DNA from: Linanthus parryae
Lineage: Eukaryota > Streptophyta > Magnoliopsida > Ericales > Polemoniaceae
Assembly (NCBI GenBank): GCA_023055425.1
Contig: JALGPY010000007.1
Coordinates: 14,022,001 to 14,086,000 of the forward strand
Length of the DNA: 64,000 nucleotides
Reading direction: 5' to 3'
Positions 12,378-25,707 of the stretch are shown piece by piece (position 1 is the first letter of the stretch; the number at the start of each line of letters is the position of its first letter). The position numbers and the translations under genes were made by a program. Under the pieces are notes generated by a model that searched no databases, was not told where the DNA came from, and worked only from the letters and a program-made list of their open reading frames with translations.

Positions 12378-15300
12378 TCAAGGTGATGACAATTGTATCC
12401 CTTGAGTTGGCGTCTTGTGATAATTCTCCTTGTGATGGTCCTTTGGAGTTGATTTGTAGTAGTATGCATACAAAATGAGCTGCACAGCACCAAGTAAGGC
12501 TCCCAAACCATTGCCAACCTGGAAAATACTAAGCATTATTTATGATAGAAGTACACCCGTAAAATCATGCCATGCTAGATAAATGTTTCTGGAAGATAAA
12601 AAAAAAGGCATTTTCAAATTCACCAGGGAATATGGGCTTCTTAACTAGTTTCTCTTGTTTGATTAGGCTTTATCATCTAAATACTATCATTCAAAGTTCA
12701 TCAGATATGCTGCCAAAACCACTATTTATGGGATTGAAGGTCGTGATTCCCCAAAAAACTAGCTCCTCTCTTAGATAGACTTTGCAAAATTTACTAAGTC
12801 ACCTAAACAGATACTGAAGTTTAATGTCCTAGTGCACGAGGGAAAGGTTAAGGAATATATATTTGAAAATGTACCTTCCAGTTGCTTAAACTATTAGAAC
12901 CTGCTTATGGTACTCTTCAAAACGAAACCCACAAAATCTTGGGACTTCTTATTTTTGGGGTAGTCAGAGCTCAGTTGCGCTCCTCAAGTTCCAAAAATTG
13001 AAAATTTACCTTTTTCTTTCGAAAATTTCAGTTCCTTGTAGTGGGAAGTTGTAGCGATCTAATTAGTTTAGAGAAACTGTTGTGGTTTTGAAAATATGTT
13101 TTCTTTTTCTTTGAAAGTCAAAGTTATATAAATAAGAATAGGAAATTGCACTTAACCCCCTTGTAGTTGAATGTCTGTTGTTCATAGATACCTCGTGGTC
13201 CAGAAATGACCACACAACATTCTCCAGCGTATGAAAAATGTGCGGATGAGGTTAGCAGATGTTAAGTTCATCCCTGAAAGACTAAATACCCTTCCATGCC
13301 CGAAACAGGCAAGAAAAATGTAGAAAAAGGAAGAAGAGGAAATATAAGGGGAAAAGTTATGTTGTATTTCTAGTGCAAAGTGGATTTGGGAAATTGAGAG
13401 GGAAAACGCTACAATACATATGAACAAGGGAGTAGGCTAAAAGGCCCCAAAACAAAAGTCCCCAAATTTGGGTTTTCAATTTTCATGAAACCGTGGCCAT
13501 TTTTCGAAGATGGTATGGTAAAGTCAACCAAGTTAAACTGCAAGCAATTGATTCTGTGACCCTCTAGGAAGAAATATCCCGTCCCACATCGAGATATTAT
13601 GGATTAGTTGTCTAGTATATAGTAAACCTTGTAAATTGCTTCTAGCACCTTCAAGGCTCTAGCTTTATTATCCGTGGTACGGATAGAGAAGTTGTCCAGT
13701 AATACGCTCGGGATGTTACAAATGGTATCAGAGCCTGGTTAATCCTGCAAGGGCTCTGTGACGGTGCCCTGCCAAACAAGGGAATACATGACCGGGCACA
13801 CTCGACGTGGACGTCGAGTATATAAGGTGGGGGGTATCCCGTCCCACATCGAGATATTGTGGATTATAGTAAACCTTGTGTATTATTACTTGCACCTTCA
13901 AGGCTTAAGCATTGTTATCCGGTGGTACGGATAAATAAATTGCTGGGATAGTAATTTGCTCGGGGTGTTAGAAGACTACAGAAGGATAAACCTTAATTTG
14001 CTTTCAATCTCTATTCGAGTCCCGGACTACAATATGGTCATCTCTTGGGTTATCAAGAATCCATCAGATCTGTGATAAGTGGTGACTTAAGAATTGAGTA
14101 TTGACTGTGATCCTGTTTCTCTGGATCAATCCACAATCTGATACGAATTCCTCAAACCTTCAGGCAAATATGGTCTTATATAGAGAAGCGTTTGAGAGCA
14201 ATTGTTGATACATGATCAGGCATTCGCTATAATTTAGCATTTGAATATTTTTTCACTAAATATGAGCGGTAAAACCAAGTTAACTGAGGTGAATTTGTAG
14301 CACTGCTGATCATCTCTTTAATCATTCTAAATGTTTGATCTCTTTCAGATTTCATCTTCCTTCTGTGTCCTTTATTCTGCGTTTGTATTCGAGGTTGATG
14401 GGTAATATTGTGGAGTTTGAATACGGTACATGGGTACAAACGTCTTTTCAATGTATAATTGGCTTGTCCATACGCTATCAGTTATGGGGTCAAATTGTTA
14501 CCTGATTGAAAATAGTAAGGGGTTATGTGGTGATTCATGGACCCTGGGACGCTTTAAGCCGCATACCCTAAATAACAGGAAGCTTAATTGCTATTTCTCC
14601 TAAAAATTATACTAGCAAGCAAGATATGCCTTCCTATACTGGGTTCTTTTATACCGGTACATATATACTCTTATTTGGTAAGTAAAAGGACTTACCGCAA
14701 TGAAGGGGTCAAACTCTAGGAGGGCATAAAGTAACCAGACAACTCCATTACAAAAGGATGCCAGGGAGAGCCAGAAAGGCATATACTCCACACTCTTTGT
14801 GAGTATAACCTTTTTCTGTTAAAATTAAGAGGAAGAAATTCATCAGTAACTGCTGTAAAGACCATTGAGTTTTATTTGTAAGTGAACCTGCAAATATCGT
14901 GCCACTAATTTTGGTTTGTTTATCTGTAAAAAAGTCTTTTTGTGTGTGTGTGATTTTCTATGTTATATTCCTTACAAGAAAATATCATATGTGTGTGTGT
15001 GTGTATATATATTCGTGAACCGGTAAGCAGTTAATTAGATTTAGTTTCAACTAAGAAATTGGAGTTCTGAAAAAAAAATCTCACCATGATTGTAAGTGGG
15101 GAAGAGTAAAGCATCACTACGAAGATGACACAGAAAACTCCCACAAACATGGATCTACTGTCATGGGTGTGGAACTTTAGAAGTGCGACTGTTGCAATAA
15201 CTGCTGTCACTACCACCCCAGCTGAAAGCCAAATCATTATCTTTACCTGAAAAACACATGCACCCACAGAGGAGATTGAAAAAAATAAGATTCTTGAGAT

Positions 15301-17881
15301 GATTATGCTTTTATCTTCTATTTCACTTTAGTGTAGATAGCTCTAATTCGTAATAAAGAGTATAACGGCTTCCATCCCATGTTGGACTATTGTTCACTGC
15401 CCATGCTTTTTCATATGAATCCAACCGTCTGCAAGTGTGCCCAGAACTCAACACAGCTTAGATTTTAGTAGTTTCCACGGTATTAGACACCGTAGGTCAG
15501 CCATACACAAACTTAATTCTGTATGATGCCTGGCTTAGTAAAAAAATGCACTGGCAATGTGTGCCGCTTACTGTTCTAGATTATTTAATAGCACTTCTTA
15601 TGCATAATTAATTACATAATGAGGATCACACTGTTTTATCAAGCATGAACCGTTGCCATGTTGGACACTTGCACAGATGAAAAAGTGTCTCTAATATGTC
15701 AACCTTACTTTTAGACGTCGACACTGTGGACTCTATATTAGCATATATGAAATTGCTTGCCCTCTTTCCTGTTGAAGTTCGTAAGAATATTGTTGTTCCA
15801 ATATGGGCCACTATGTTCGTCTTGGTAAAAAGCACGAGGGAAATGATAGCTTTCGAAGCTACCTGTCAAAACGTAACGTGGGTGCATTTGTTCCACGTCT
15901 CCTTAAAATATTAGAAGTCGCAATATAAACCAGTTGCTCTGAACTGCTTGTCGTGATACATAGTAACTGTCCCACCGTCTCGCTCTCCAAGAAACTGCTT
16001 CTGTATGATGTTATTTCAAAATTTTTTGCAGCTTTGTTTTCGGGTTCAGAATTCCTCACCCACTTTGTTATTTACAGTAGGTCAAGTTTTAAGCTGCTGT
16101 TTTTTGTGTAACACTTGCCCTGAATTGCTTGTCTCGATACATAGAAGGCAATACAAAGGATTGGTGTTGAGAACCCATTGAGGAATGTGTAGCATATCAG
16201 ATTTGTTATAAAGTGGTGAAAATGAATTCATTCAGTGAAGCTGCTTCAACAAAATAGAGCTTATTTCCTAAGTTTCCTCCAGCGTTCTGGAGCTACTCTG
16301 CAATAGCTGAACTGCATCAAATTTCCAAATTTCCCTCGTGGATATTTAGTTGATTGTTATCGCTGAATATGTCATTTAGTTCCCAATAAGTCAATGTTGT
16401 GAACTAATATGCTCATCGCTAGTGGAGAACATTAGTGGTTAATGTTCGGGTAACTTTTTTCTTCTCCAAGAAACTCTTTGGGACTTCCTCGAAAGGAAAG
16501 GAAAGAAAATCAGGTGCTACACGTGAAGGGGTACATAATTTTTTCCAGGAACACTCTAGATATCAATTGAACACCCAAGCCATTATGCTCAAATTTGAAA
16601 GAGGAAGTCGTAGAAGGTCAAAAATGAAGATTATAATAAGATAAATGAGGCCTCCGTAGAAAACAAAAGGAGCTTAGTTGTTAGATTTAATTTCCTAAAT
16701 AATAGAAAAAGTATAAGAGCTGCAAAGCACCATCTCAATTATGACCTTAGGCACATGTAGGTGTAGTTGAATGTGCAATATATTTTCACGTAGTACAGAT
16801 TTTGTCTTAATACTTATTTGGGTGTTAGTATCATGTATGAAGATGAACTGGAAGTAAATTTATATTCCAGATAAGTAATATTCTCATTTTCTAAAAATAT
16901 CATGTCTCAGCACGCCCGTATCCACAGGCATGCATGAGTATAGATACTCTGATGCTATAGAGACTGAGTGAGTTAGAGAATGCTACAGGGAGACCTGGGA
17001 AGAGTTTACGCTTTGAGGATGTCATTGTTGTTGAACAACAGTTAATTCTCTGGAAGGTATCGAAGCTGTAATTTGAATACATATTTTTGGTAGTTGTCAA
17101 GGATCCTCTTGAATGAAAAATTGGCCATGGTATGGGGGGGCATTAGGGTGGATGTGGTTTTGTCTTGCTTCTACTTCCTTTGCGGGGTTGCAAGGGGAGG
17201 GACTGCAAAAGAAGGGGGACATGGTTGCTGTTAGGACACATGGAAATGAGGGATAGGGTGAGAATGATGCTATACATTAATTGATTAACTCAGTTGGCCC
17301 AGGGACGGAGGGAGGATTTCAATTAGGGTATGGCCTTTTTGTAGATTTAAGAAGAGGTAGGGCCTTTTCGTAAGGCAAAGTTGTATTATTTACTTAATAA
17401 GGGTGTATAAGTGTAGTTTTCAGAATCAGGGGTGGGGCACGTGCCTTGTGCCGCCATATGCTGCCTCCGCCCCTGAGTTGGCCTACCTTGAATATACAGG
17501 TATCATATTAGGAAGTGTCACTATAATGTTTTATAGCTGTGTGGTGATGGGTGTAATTGTAATTTCCTGAGGGGGTTACCTAGAAAAGGTCAAAACGTGG
17601 GGGTAATATTATTGTTTACCCCTATTCAAGGCTTAAATCCTTGCTAAAGAATGTTTTGAACTGTATACCATTGTTGTTCCTCCCATTCCGTACAGATAAG
17701 GAACTTTCAATTGGACTAAAAATTACTAAGCACATGTATAGTGAGGCATTATCACAAAACCGTGGAGCTATACATTGTTGAACTTATGCTATTCAAGGCT
17801 TAAACCGTTGCTAAAGTTGAACTGTATATCATCGCTGTCCGACAACAACAACAACAATTATAATACTATTGTCATTCATAT

Positions 17882-17954
<73 letters not shown>

Positions 17955-19084
17955 GTGAGAGTGATGACTCCACCGTACATATGCTTTTTCTTATGCTTAA
18001 TATTCTCTTCCCAATATATTTTGAAGGAGTAGAAGCTAGAAAAAAAAAAAAGAGGGTTTGTTGACTCATACCCTTTGTTTTTTGTCGGTGCACATGAAAA
18101 ATATTAGGAGATAGGTCAACTCTAGCACCAATCCGATGCCGTTGACTGTCACCAGTAGAGTGCTATCTGGGTGAACAATGGGTAGGCCGTAGAAAACCCA
18201 CAGTAGACAGTTAATTGCTGCTGCAATGTACGGATCGGGCTTGAACTCCTCCACTGACTTCTTCTTTGCAATTCCATAGAATGTTGGTCTACAGAAACAG
18301 AAAACACTTTGTTATAGCATTAAACTTACTTTTATTCGGATATCCATTCAAGCAACAGAGGATAAAACACACATAAAGTGCTGTGCACGGCTAGCTTCTC
18401 AAGTCTGGCTTCAGCCATCAAGAGACCATATCCTGTTTTAAAATGTTTAGTTAAGGCTATATTTGGGCCGTCGATTTAAACCAATGAAGTGAAGCAGCTA
18501 TCCCCCTTTGACCTTAATGGCCGTGTTGATGTGTATTTATACCTGGTGTTGTACTGGAGGTTTGTGGTTTCAGTCCAAGGGTTCCTAGAAGTGATGGCAT
18601 CATGGCAGTGAAGGTAGAGGCTGTTTCATATGATTTAAAAAGCAAGATGGTGTGTGCAGTTGTTCAATACAAATACGAGCAAGCTATGCTTAGACCAATA
18701 TATGTACGTGGGCATGTGTGGCATGTTATCGTGTACATTCTTAGCATATGTGCACGCAATAGAGAGATAGGGAGAGAGAGACTACATTGGTGACCCAAAC
18801 ATGAAGACAGCAATGATATTACCTGCAGAGAAAAGTGTGGTCAACCATTAGAAAAGGAATTGGAGTTACGCAATTTGGCCCGTAATACACAGTTGTAGTC
18901 GGAGTCTATGTTTTGCAATATTATATAACATACACACATGATGAAGATCGATTCAGCAAAGAAAATAAGATAGATTCATGGTACAGTTAAAGTAATATGT
19001 GTAGAGAATGAAACGACGAAAGAGCATGGAGTGAGGAGTACCAATGATTCCGATGATTGTGCGAGCAGTTTTAACAGCCACCAT
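12378..19084 (-). CDS. SWEET bidirectional sugar transporter (6 exons)
   Basis: Exons on the minus strand: 19084-19042, 18822-18786, 18288-18072, 15246-15085, 14815-14696, 12518-12378. They join in frame to 239 codons, the usual SWEET length, and the 37-nt second exon is typical. SWEETs are seven-helix uniporters in plasma or vacuolar membranes that move sucrose or hexoses down their gradient. Two MtN3/saliva repeats are visible: the first with [17 protein letters not shown] and [12 protein letters not shown], the second with [25 protein letters not shown] and a closing VGNGLG. The short, His- and Lys-rich tail and overall wording fit clade II (SWEET4-8 type) best, which usually moves hexoses; this is from recall, not a tree. 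Introns 3 (2.8 kb) and 5 (2.2 kb) hold transposons. No break was found. Confidence 0.92.
13573..13970 (+). mobile_element. TRIM (miniature LTR retrotransposon) in SWEET intron 5
   Basis: Two direct repeats of about 140 bp (13573-13718 and 13833-13970) share tatcccgtcccacatcgaga and a gctcggg(a/g)tgtta end. Between them lie a primer site, TGGTATCAGAGCC (13723-13735), and a purine tract, aaggtggggg, just before the second repeat. GAAGA occurs at 13568-13572 and 13971-13975 as a likely 5 bp target duplication. The ~115 bp interior cannot encode protein. It is antisense to the host gene. Confidence 0.8.
17300..17475. mobile_element. hAT-type MITE in SWEET intron 3
   Basis: The element begins cagggacggagg and ends cctccgcccctg as inverted termini. 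An exact 8 bp duplication, AGTTGGCC, flanks it (17292-17299 and 17476-17483), diagnostic of the hAT superfamily. It is 176 bp and non-coding. Confidence 0.85.
17884..17955. repeat. (AAT)n microsatellite in SWEET intron 3
   Basis: About 24 perfect AAT units. The Ile-only ORF on the other strand is an artefact of this repeat. Confidence 0.95.
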
Positions 19085-19183
19085 ATCTGAAGCTTGGTTT
19101 TCTGACAGAAACACAGGGTTACAATATAAGTCTGAACTTTGACACTGAATTGTTTGGTTAAATATAGGGCAGATACTTGTAGC

Positions 19184-19191
19184 TATTTATA
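19184..19191 (-). promoter_or_regulatory. Probable TATA box of the SWEET gene
   Basis: TATAAATA is on the minus strand about 100 nt upstream of the SWEET start codon, leaving a short leader of roughly 70 nt. Confidence 0.5.
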
Positions 19192-21307
19192 GGAAATCAT
19201 CTTCTTTTTTTTTGGTTTAGTATTTCTTTCAAAGTTACTGAGATGTATAAAATGTTAAAAGTATATCCCCCATTCCATCAGTTAGCACAGTATATCAACA
19301 CAGTACAGGCTCTTTTCTCTTAATAGTTTTTATCAATATTTGGTCATATACTTCTGAGAGGAAAGAGATAGGGATCGAACGATGATGTGACATTAAAGGT
19401 TTCCAAAAACCTCTTCCACAACGAAGGTATTAGCTCATTTCAGTGGGTGAACTTGCGAGCTAATGGTTAGGTAAACCTGCTTTGTCAAGCCTAGAGGTTG
19501 TTTACTGTTCTTGTTGAATCTGACTTGAATTCTAGGCGGCAAAGAAAGAAAAGTGAAAGGCAAAAACTAATTGGAAACGATTGGGGCGGTGTGTGGGCTG
19601 GCAAACTCCACCGCCCCAACTTGGCACTATTCAAAGGGACTTTTTCGGTTCTCATTAGACACGCACGGGTACAGAGAGAGCTTGTTCGGGCAGCGCAGGT
19701 TTGCCAGTTGAGAGCTTTTCTAGTGTGTGTCGAGTGGTTGTATTTCGGGTGAGTTTCTCTCAATGAAATCGGAGTTTTTAGGTCGTGGAGGTAGCTAGCC
19801 CAATCACTAGTGAACCATGTTATATCTTTGTGTTCTTGTTTTATCGTTTACTTCGTCTTAGCTCGCGATATCCAGATCATAACAGTTCTGTTGCTCAAGT
19901 TTTAACATGAAAATGAAAATCCTCGACGTTTGTAAGCCCACTAGGAGGTCACACGGCCTTCAGGCACATCTGTAGCCCACTCAATTTGTTTGTTTGATTT
20001 GTTATATTCCCTAATTTTCCTGTTGCTAAGGTTGACCTTTGAGGTTCAGTTTTGCTAAGGTTGCCTACGGAAACTTTCGTTGAGTAGGTAAATGCACTTA
20101 GTTTAGACTAGGCTACAAGGTTATTGATAAAGTACCTTCAAAGCTTCAGGGAGATTAGGCTTAGCATGTGAAGCTACACTCAATCAACCAACGTATTTGC
20201 AAGTTTGGCAGCATTTACCCATGGAATTGAAGTATTGAACTGTAGAGGCAATTCCTTATGGTGCAGACACGTATCTGATCTTAGAACTTTAAGTCATTCT
20301 AAAATCTAACTGATACCCTCTCAGTTAAACTCTTTACTGGCACTTTCCATAAAATAAGTGTAGACAGCATTTTCCAATAAACCAAATATATTTATTACCA
20401 AAAATTTATCTATGGAAGTGTGTTAAATATTGCGTGATACTATAAAATTGCAACCCCATTTTAACTAATGCAGCCTATGCATTTTTTTTGTCCCCCGTTT
20501 CCAAAGAAATTTCTACACTTGGCGATTGGCATCAGTGACTCCCACTGAATCCATTCTCCAGAATTTCCATCAACTGGTCCAATTTGTATGCTATGTGACG
20601 AATTCACCACTATCCATGACGATCTAACCACCATCTCAGAAAGAAAATTACAAGGAATGGTAAGTGCAGTAGGAAATACATCATACTCCATCTCATAAAA
20701 AACAACTATAGGATGTAACTATATTTGTTCTTATAACCTTGGACTCGACAGTCATAATAATTCGTTTGTCATATTTTCTTAACATTGGAAGCAATCTGAT
20801 GAGGTTAGTATACCTAGTACAAGGATGCAATTAAATTACTCAGAATCCATCTTATTTCTCTGCACACATTAACCACCCATGAGAACACGGTCGGTAGAGG
20901 AGAAAACGTTCCTTGCACAATATTTTCACCCATATTTGCATCTAAGACATTATAGTGAATTAGTGATTAACATGGGGGTATCATCTTGTCCTTTTGTTTC
21001 TGTTTTTTTCGGTTTTCTTACACCGTCCTCTGTTCTGAGCAAAATATTAAGGTTTCAGAGTCGGATTTGCATTGTATCTAGCCTTGCCTGCAATGATTGA
21101 CCTATGGTAACCACCACTCAACTGGAGCGTGAAAAGCATGACTTTTTCCATTAGCCATTACTAAGGAAAGCCTCTAAATGGACACTTCACTAATCGCTGT
21201 CTGATCTGACTTACAATGCACCCAGAGTTATTGTATGTGAGGTCTACCCCTGGACACTTCAGTAATCGCTGTCTGACTATGGTTGCTCTGTTTCTGTTTG
21301 TTTATTA
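19192..21307. other. Intergenic region upstream of SWEET
   Basis: No convincing gene is seen. The longest ORFs (under 100 aa) overlap on both strands around 19490-19760 and match nothing recognised. The segment 19500-19890 looks like an old LTR fragment, but no paired copy or primer site was found. Confidence 0.4.
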
Positions 21308-23041
21308 GGGTAAAAGACAAAAACTACCCCTTGAGTATATGTGTTATATACAAATATAATCCTCGTGTTTCAATATATACCAATACCCCCTGTCATAGAT
21401 AATTACCCCATGTCAGTGGATGGACGTTGGACGAATACCACCGTTCCGTTAAATTAATTTTTTTGGGACCATTCTATCCTTGGAAGGGCGGATTTACACA
21501 AATGCCCATACTACTAATTTGCCCCTTATTTTTAGTGTTTTTGGTGTTCATGTTTTATGTTCTTAGTGTTATTGTCTCATCCTCCACCTCCACCTCCACC
21601 ACCGAATCCTCACGAGCACCACCACCAACACCACCAGCACCACCACTGAACCCCCACTGAACCCCAACCCCAACACAACAAAATCAAAACAAAGAAACGA
21701 CAATAAAGAACGAAACACAACAAACGGCTCAGATCTATAATTGAAAATAGGCAAAGAAATCCCTTGTTGAGAATAGGGTGGAAAGCCTTAAAGAGCTTTC
21801 GGTTTTAAACAACCCAAACTTGTCACAGGAAAGCAAGCTACTCTCCTTTCTCTTTCGTGTATTATGCCTATCATGTGTGCAAAATTTAATTCCCCGCCGG
21901 GAAAGTAGCAATTTCTCGGCAACTAAATTCAATAAATTAATTCATCATCACCCAAGAGGGGGCAAATAAAATCCAGCCTAAACAATCAGTCCTAGAGCTG
22001 TACTACAAAATTCAAGACCCGAAACTGAAATGTACATAAAATTGAAGCAAGAACAAACTTCAAGTAGAATAACATTGTAAAATTTGAGCACCCATCGATT
22101 TCGAACCCAGATTCGAAACTTGGCATGTAAAATTAATATACAGATTCATCCATCGTCATCAAAATCCAGATTCAAAATCGGAATCCCCACCAGCAATACA
22201 TGAGGAATTTGGGCAGTTTAACAACCAACTTTTTTAGAATACCGTGCATGTAGAACATAAGACGAAGCAAGGGAGAACAATATTCACATCCAACCCCTAC
22301 CACAACACCTCTGCATTCTTCACCGCCCTCAGAGACCACAACCTCTTTGACCAGAAGCCACAACCGTCATCACTAAGAACTCGACAACCATAACCACCAG
22401 CACCCAACCTACACTATCACCACTCAAACCCAGATCTGCAACACCCAACTCCCATTGACACCGATTGGGTCGGGCGAAGTGCACCCATACCCAAATCAAC
22501 CCAAGCCCACTAATACAATCGAAACAACAAACCCATAATCATCTCCAATCGGTCTCTACTGTATCAAACGATCATATCTGGGGAAGGAGAGACATATAGA
22601 GAGAAGAGAGAGCCGCACCAACCCAGAATCCTCTCCGATCGACCTCCTCAGTGTCGAACGACCAGATATGGGGAAGGAGATACACGGAGAGGGAGAAGAT
22701 AGAACCGATGGTGGTGGTGGTGGTGGAGGTTGTGGTCGATGAGCTTTTGGATGGTGGTGTGGTGTTTTCCCGTGGGTAAAGGTGGCTAGGGTTTTCTAGA
22801 TCGGGAGAGGATGAGGAGGAGGAGAGAGAGAGACGTGATGTTGGGGGAGAAGAAATGAGGAGTTGTAGAGAAGATGTGATATTTATATTGCGTAATTTTG
22901 AATCAACATTAGGAGTACTTTTGTCTTTCACCACATTCGTTAAGTCTGTTAGTTAGGAGGGGACCAAATGGCATATACCCAAACACGAGGGGTGTATTTG
23001 TATATAACCCATACTCAATGGGCGATTTTTGTATTTTACCC
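21308..23041. mobile_element. MULE-type element, 1.7 kb, no transposase
   Basis: The inverted ends are gggtaaaagacaaaaactac and, on the right, the reverse complement of gggtaaaatacaaaaatcgc; similarity continues for about 30 bp, including 'ttgagtat'. TTATTA flanks both sides (21302-21307 and 23042-23047); a 9 bp duplication is not evident. The interior has CACCAC-rich tracts and a GA-rich section at 22560-22850, which could be captured host DNA. Part of it is shared with the truncated copy at 38818. Confidence 0.65.
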
Positions 23042-23210
23042 TTATTATATACACACACGTCACAATCAGTTTGAATATAATGAATAATACCACTAAACCT
23101 ATGCCTAATAGCAAAATGTCATTGTAGGTTATTGAGATTTGAAACTGAACAAATGAATGGTAACCTATATGCTACCATTTCTTCAAAGTAATTTTATGTC
23201 ACCAACTTGG

Positions 23211-25707
23211 TTTGAGGGACACTTGCTCAGTGTAAGTAATAGCTACCATTTCCTTGTTGTTGTAAGAATCCATGGGGTTCCACCTCAAAACCAATTGACA
23301 ATGAGGGGAGTAGCCCATGATACTTATTAATTATACTTCTTCTTCTTGAATTCCCGATGTCAGACTTCTCAACTCGCCCCCTCACGTGTGGCATCTTTTG
23401 GCACACGTGGATCTTTCTTTCTTTGTTTTCTCTGGCCGACGGTGGAGGGAACGACTCGGTCGATCCTCTTGGGTGGCAGCTGTTGAGACGGGATCGGTGA
23501 ACCGCTCTGATACCATGTTAGAAATCCATGCGGTTCAACCTCGAAACCAATTGGCAATGAGGGGAGTATCCTAGGAGACTTATTAGTTATTTGTTTTCCT
23601 TTTGAATTCCTGATGTGGCACTCTCTCAAAACGCCCCCTCACGTGTGGCATCTTTTGGCACACATGAATCTTTTTTTTTTTTTTTTTGGCCGACGGTAGA
23701 GGGAACTAGGCGGTCGATCCTCTTGGACAGCAACTGTTTAGGGTTTTGAGACGGGTTCGGTGACCCGCTCTGATACCATGTAAGAATTCATGGGGTTCCA
23801 CCTCAAAACCAATTGGCGATGAGGGAAGTAGTCCAGAACACTTATTAATTATATTTCTTCTTCTTGAATTCCTGATGTGGGACTTCTCAACAGTTGCTTG
23901 GCTATGCTTTGCCTAAGATATTCAAAAAGGATGTTCCTTTCCTCCAACAGAGGGAATGCACTCGATAAGCATTTTAACATTAATGAATTTAGGACCGACC
24001 TCTAATTGATTGCAACAAGAGTGTGATGTTATGTGTCACAGTTTAGTTAGTGGTGCACGGGCGTTTATGTGGCAGACACTGACACGAGTGGTCTGGGCTC
24101 TGCCTTAACCGACCCAACTTGTTGGGGCTATGTTGCACTAACACTCCAAATATGGCCACGTTCGCGTTTCAGACACGACACCCGAAAACGTTTCCGACAC
24201 GCCACAGTCAAAAAACAGAAAAAAATGGCCAGACACGCCATTGGAGACGTGGGAGATACGCCCGTCTTAAATCAGAGACGCCGTTAGACACCTCTGTGAT
24301 TTATGATTTGGTGTTTTTAGTAGTATCTTAAATCGGAGATTTTTAGTGTCTGGACCTATTTATGATTTGATTATTTTAGTGCAGATAAGGGAGATTGCAT
24401 CTATCTACTAGAAGAGCACTGTTGATTACGTTAGGAGCATCTGAGTCTTGGTAAAGTTTTAATTCAGCTTGATTTGAAGGATACTTGCTCAGATTAAGTG
24501 ATAACTACAATTTCCTTGTTGCTTGGCTATGCTTTGCCTAAGATATTCAAAATGGATGTTCCTTTCCTCCAAAGAGGAAATGCCCTTGATAAGCATTTTA
24601 ACATGAATAAACTTAGGACCTACCTCTAATTGATTGCAATAAGAGTGTGATGTTAGATGTCACAGTTTAGTTAGTCGTGCACGGGTGTTTATGTGGCAGA
24701 CACTGACACGAGTGGTTCTGGGCTCTGCTTTAACCGACCCAACTTGTTGGGGCTATGTTGCACCAACACTCCAAATATGCCCACGTTCGCGTGTCCGACA
24801 CTCACGACACCTGAAACGTCTCCGACACTTTGCTGGACGCCTTCGACACGCCAGGTGGCGTATTGATTAAAAAAAAAATGGCCAGACACGCCATTGGACA
24901 CGTGGGAGACACGCCTGTCTTAAATCGGAGAGGCCGTTAGTCACCTCTCGGATTTATGATTTGGTGTTTTTAGTAGTATCTTAAATCGGAGATTTCTAGT
25001 GTCTGGACCTATTTATGATTTGATGTGTTTTTAGTGCAGGTAAGGTAGATTGCATGTATCTTCCGAAGAATATTGTGGATTACGTTAGGAGCATCTAAGT
25101 TTTGGAAAAGTTTTATTTCAACAGCTTGATTTGAGGGACACTTGCTCAGAGTAAGTAATAGCTACAATTTCCTTGTTGCTTGACTATGCTTTGCCTAAGA
25201 TATTCAAAATCGATGCTCCTTTCCTCCACAACAGAGGAATTGCCCTTGATATGCATTTTAACATTAATGAACTTAGGACCTACCTCTAATTGATTGCAAT
25301 AAGAGTGTGATGTTACGCGTCACATTTTAGTTAGTGGTGCACAGGTATTGATGTGGCAGACACTGACACGAGTGGTTCTGGGCTCTGCCTTAACAGGCCC
25401 AAGCCCAACTTGTCGAGGCTATGTTGCACCGACACTCCAAATATGGCCACGTTCGCGTGTCAGACACTCACGACACCCGAAAACGTGTCCGCCACTTCGC
25501 TGGACGTCTCCGACACGCCACTTGGCGTGTCAATTAAAAAACAGAAAAAATGGCCAGACACGACATTGGACACATGGGAAACACGCCCGTCTTAAATCGG
25601 AGACACCGTTAGGCACCTCTGAAATTTATGAATTGGTGTCTTTGGTAGTTTCTTAAATCGGAGATTTGTAGTGTCTGAACTTATTTATAATTTGATGTGT
25701 TTTTAGT
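23211..25707. repeat. Tandem triplication of a ~650 bp unit
   Basis: Three units start at about 23211, 24473 and 25130. Each holds the same landmarks in order: 'gacacttgctcag', 'ccttgttgcttg', 'gatattcaaaa', 'gacactgacacgagtggt', 'tggccagacacg' and 'cttaaatcggagattt'. Without the TRIM array the first unit is about 630 bp and the second about 657 bp. Short ORFs in it are not conserved across units, so it is treated as non-coding. Its origin is unknown. Confidence 0.85.
23261..23892 (-). mobile_element. Tandem TRIM array, LTR-int-LTR-int-LTR
   Basis: Three LTR-like repeats of about 114 bp (23261-23374, 23516-23631, 23779-23892) read TGTTGAGAAGTC... to ...TTACA on the minus strand, the last having both ends best preserved. 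The two internal segments each have a primer site on the minus strand (TGGTATCAGAGCGG, around 23503-23516 and 23766-23779) and a purine tract in the CGTGAGGGGGCG region. The array splits 'ccttgttg|cttggctatgc', which is unbroken in the other two tandem units near 24515 and 25170. Flanking GTTGT and GTTGC fit a 5 bp target duplication with one change. Confidence 0.8.

Noticed and set aside
13573..13970. Cassandra-type TRIM
   Set aside because: Cassandra LTRs carry a 5S rRNA-like promoter; none is seen here.
17872..18093. Poly-Ile ORF on the minus strand
   Set aside because: Product of the (AAT)n microsatellite; only its flank overlaps real SWEET exon 3.
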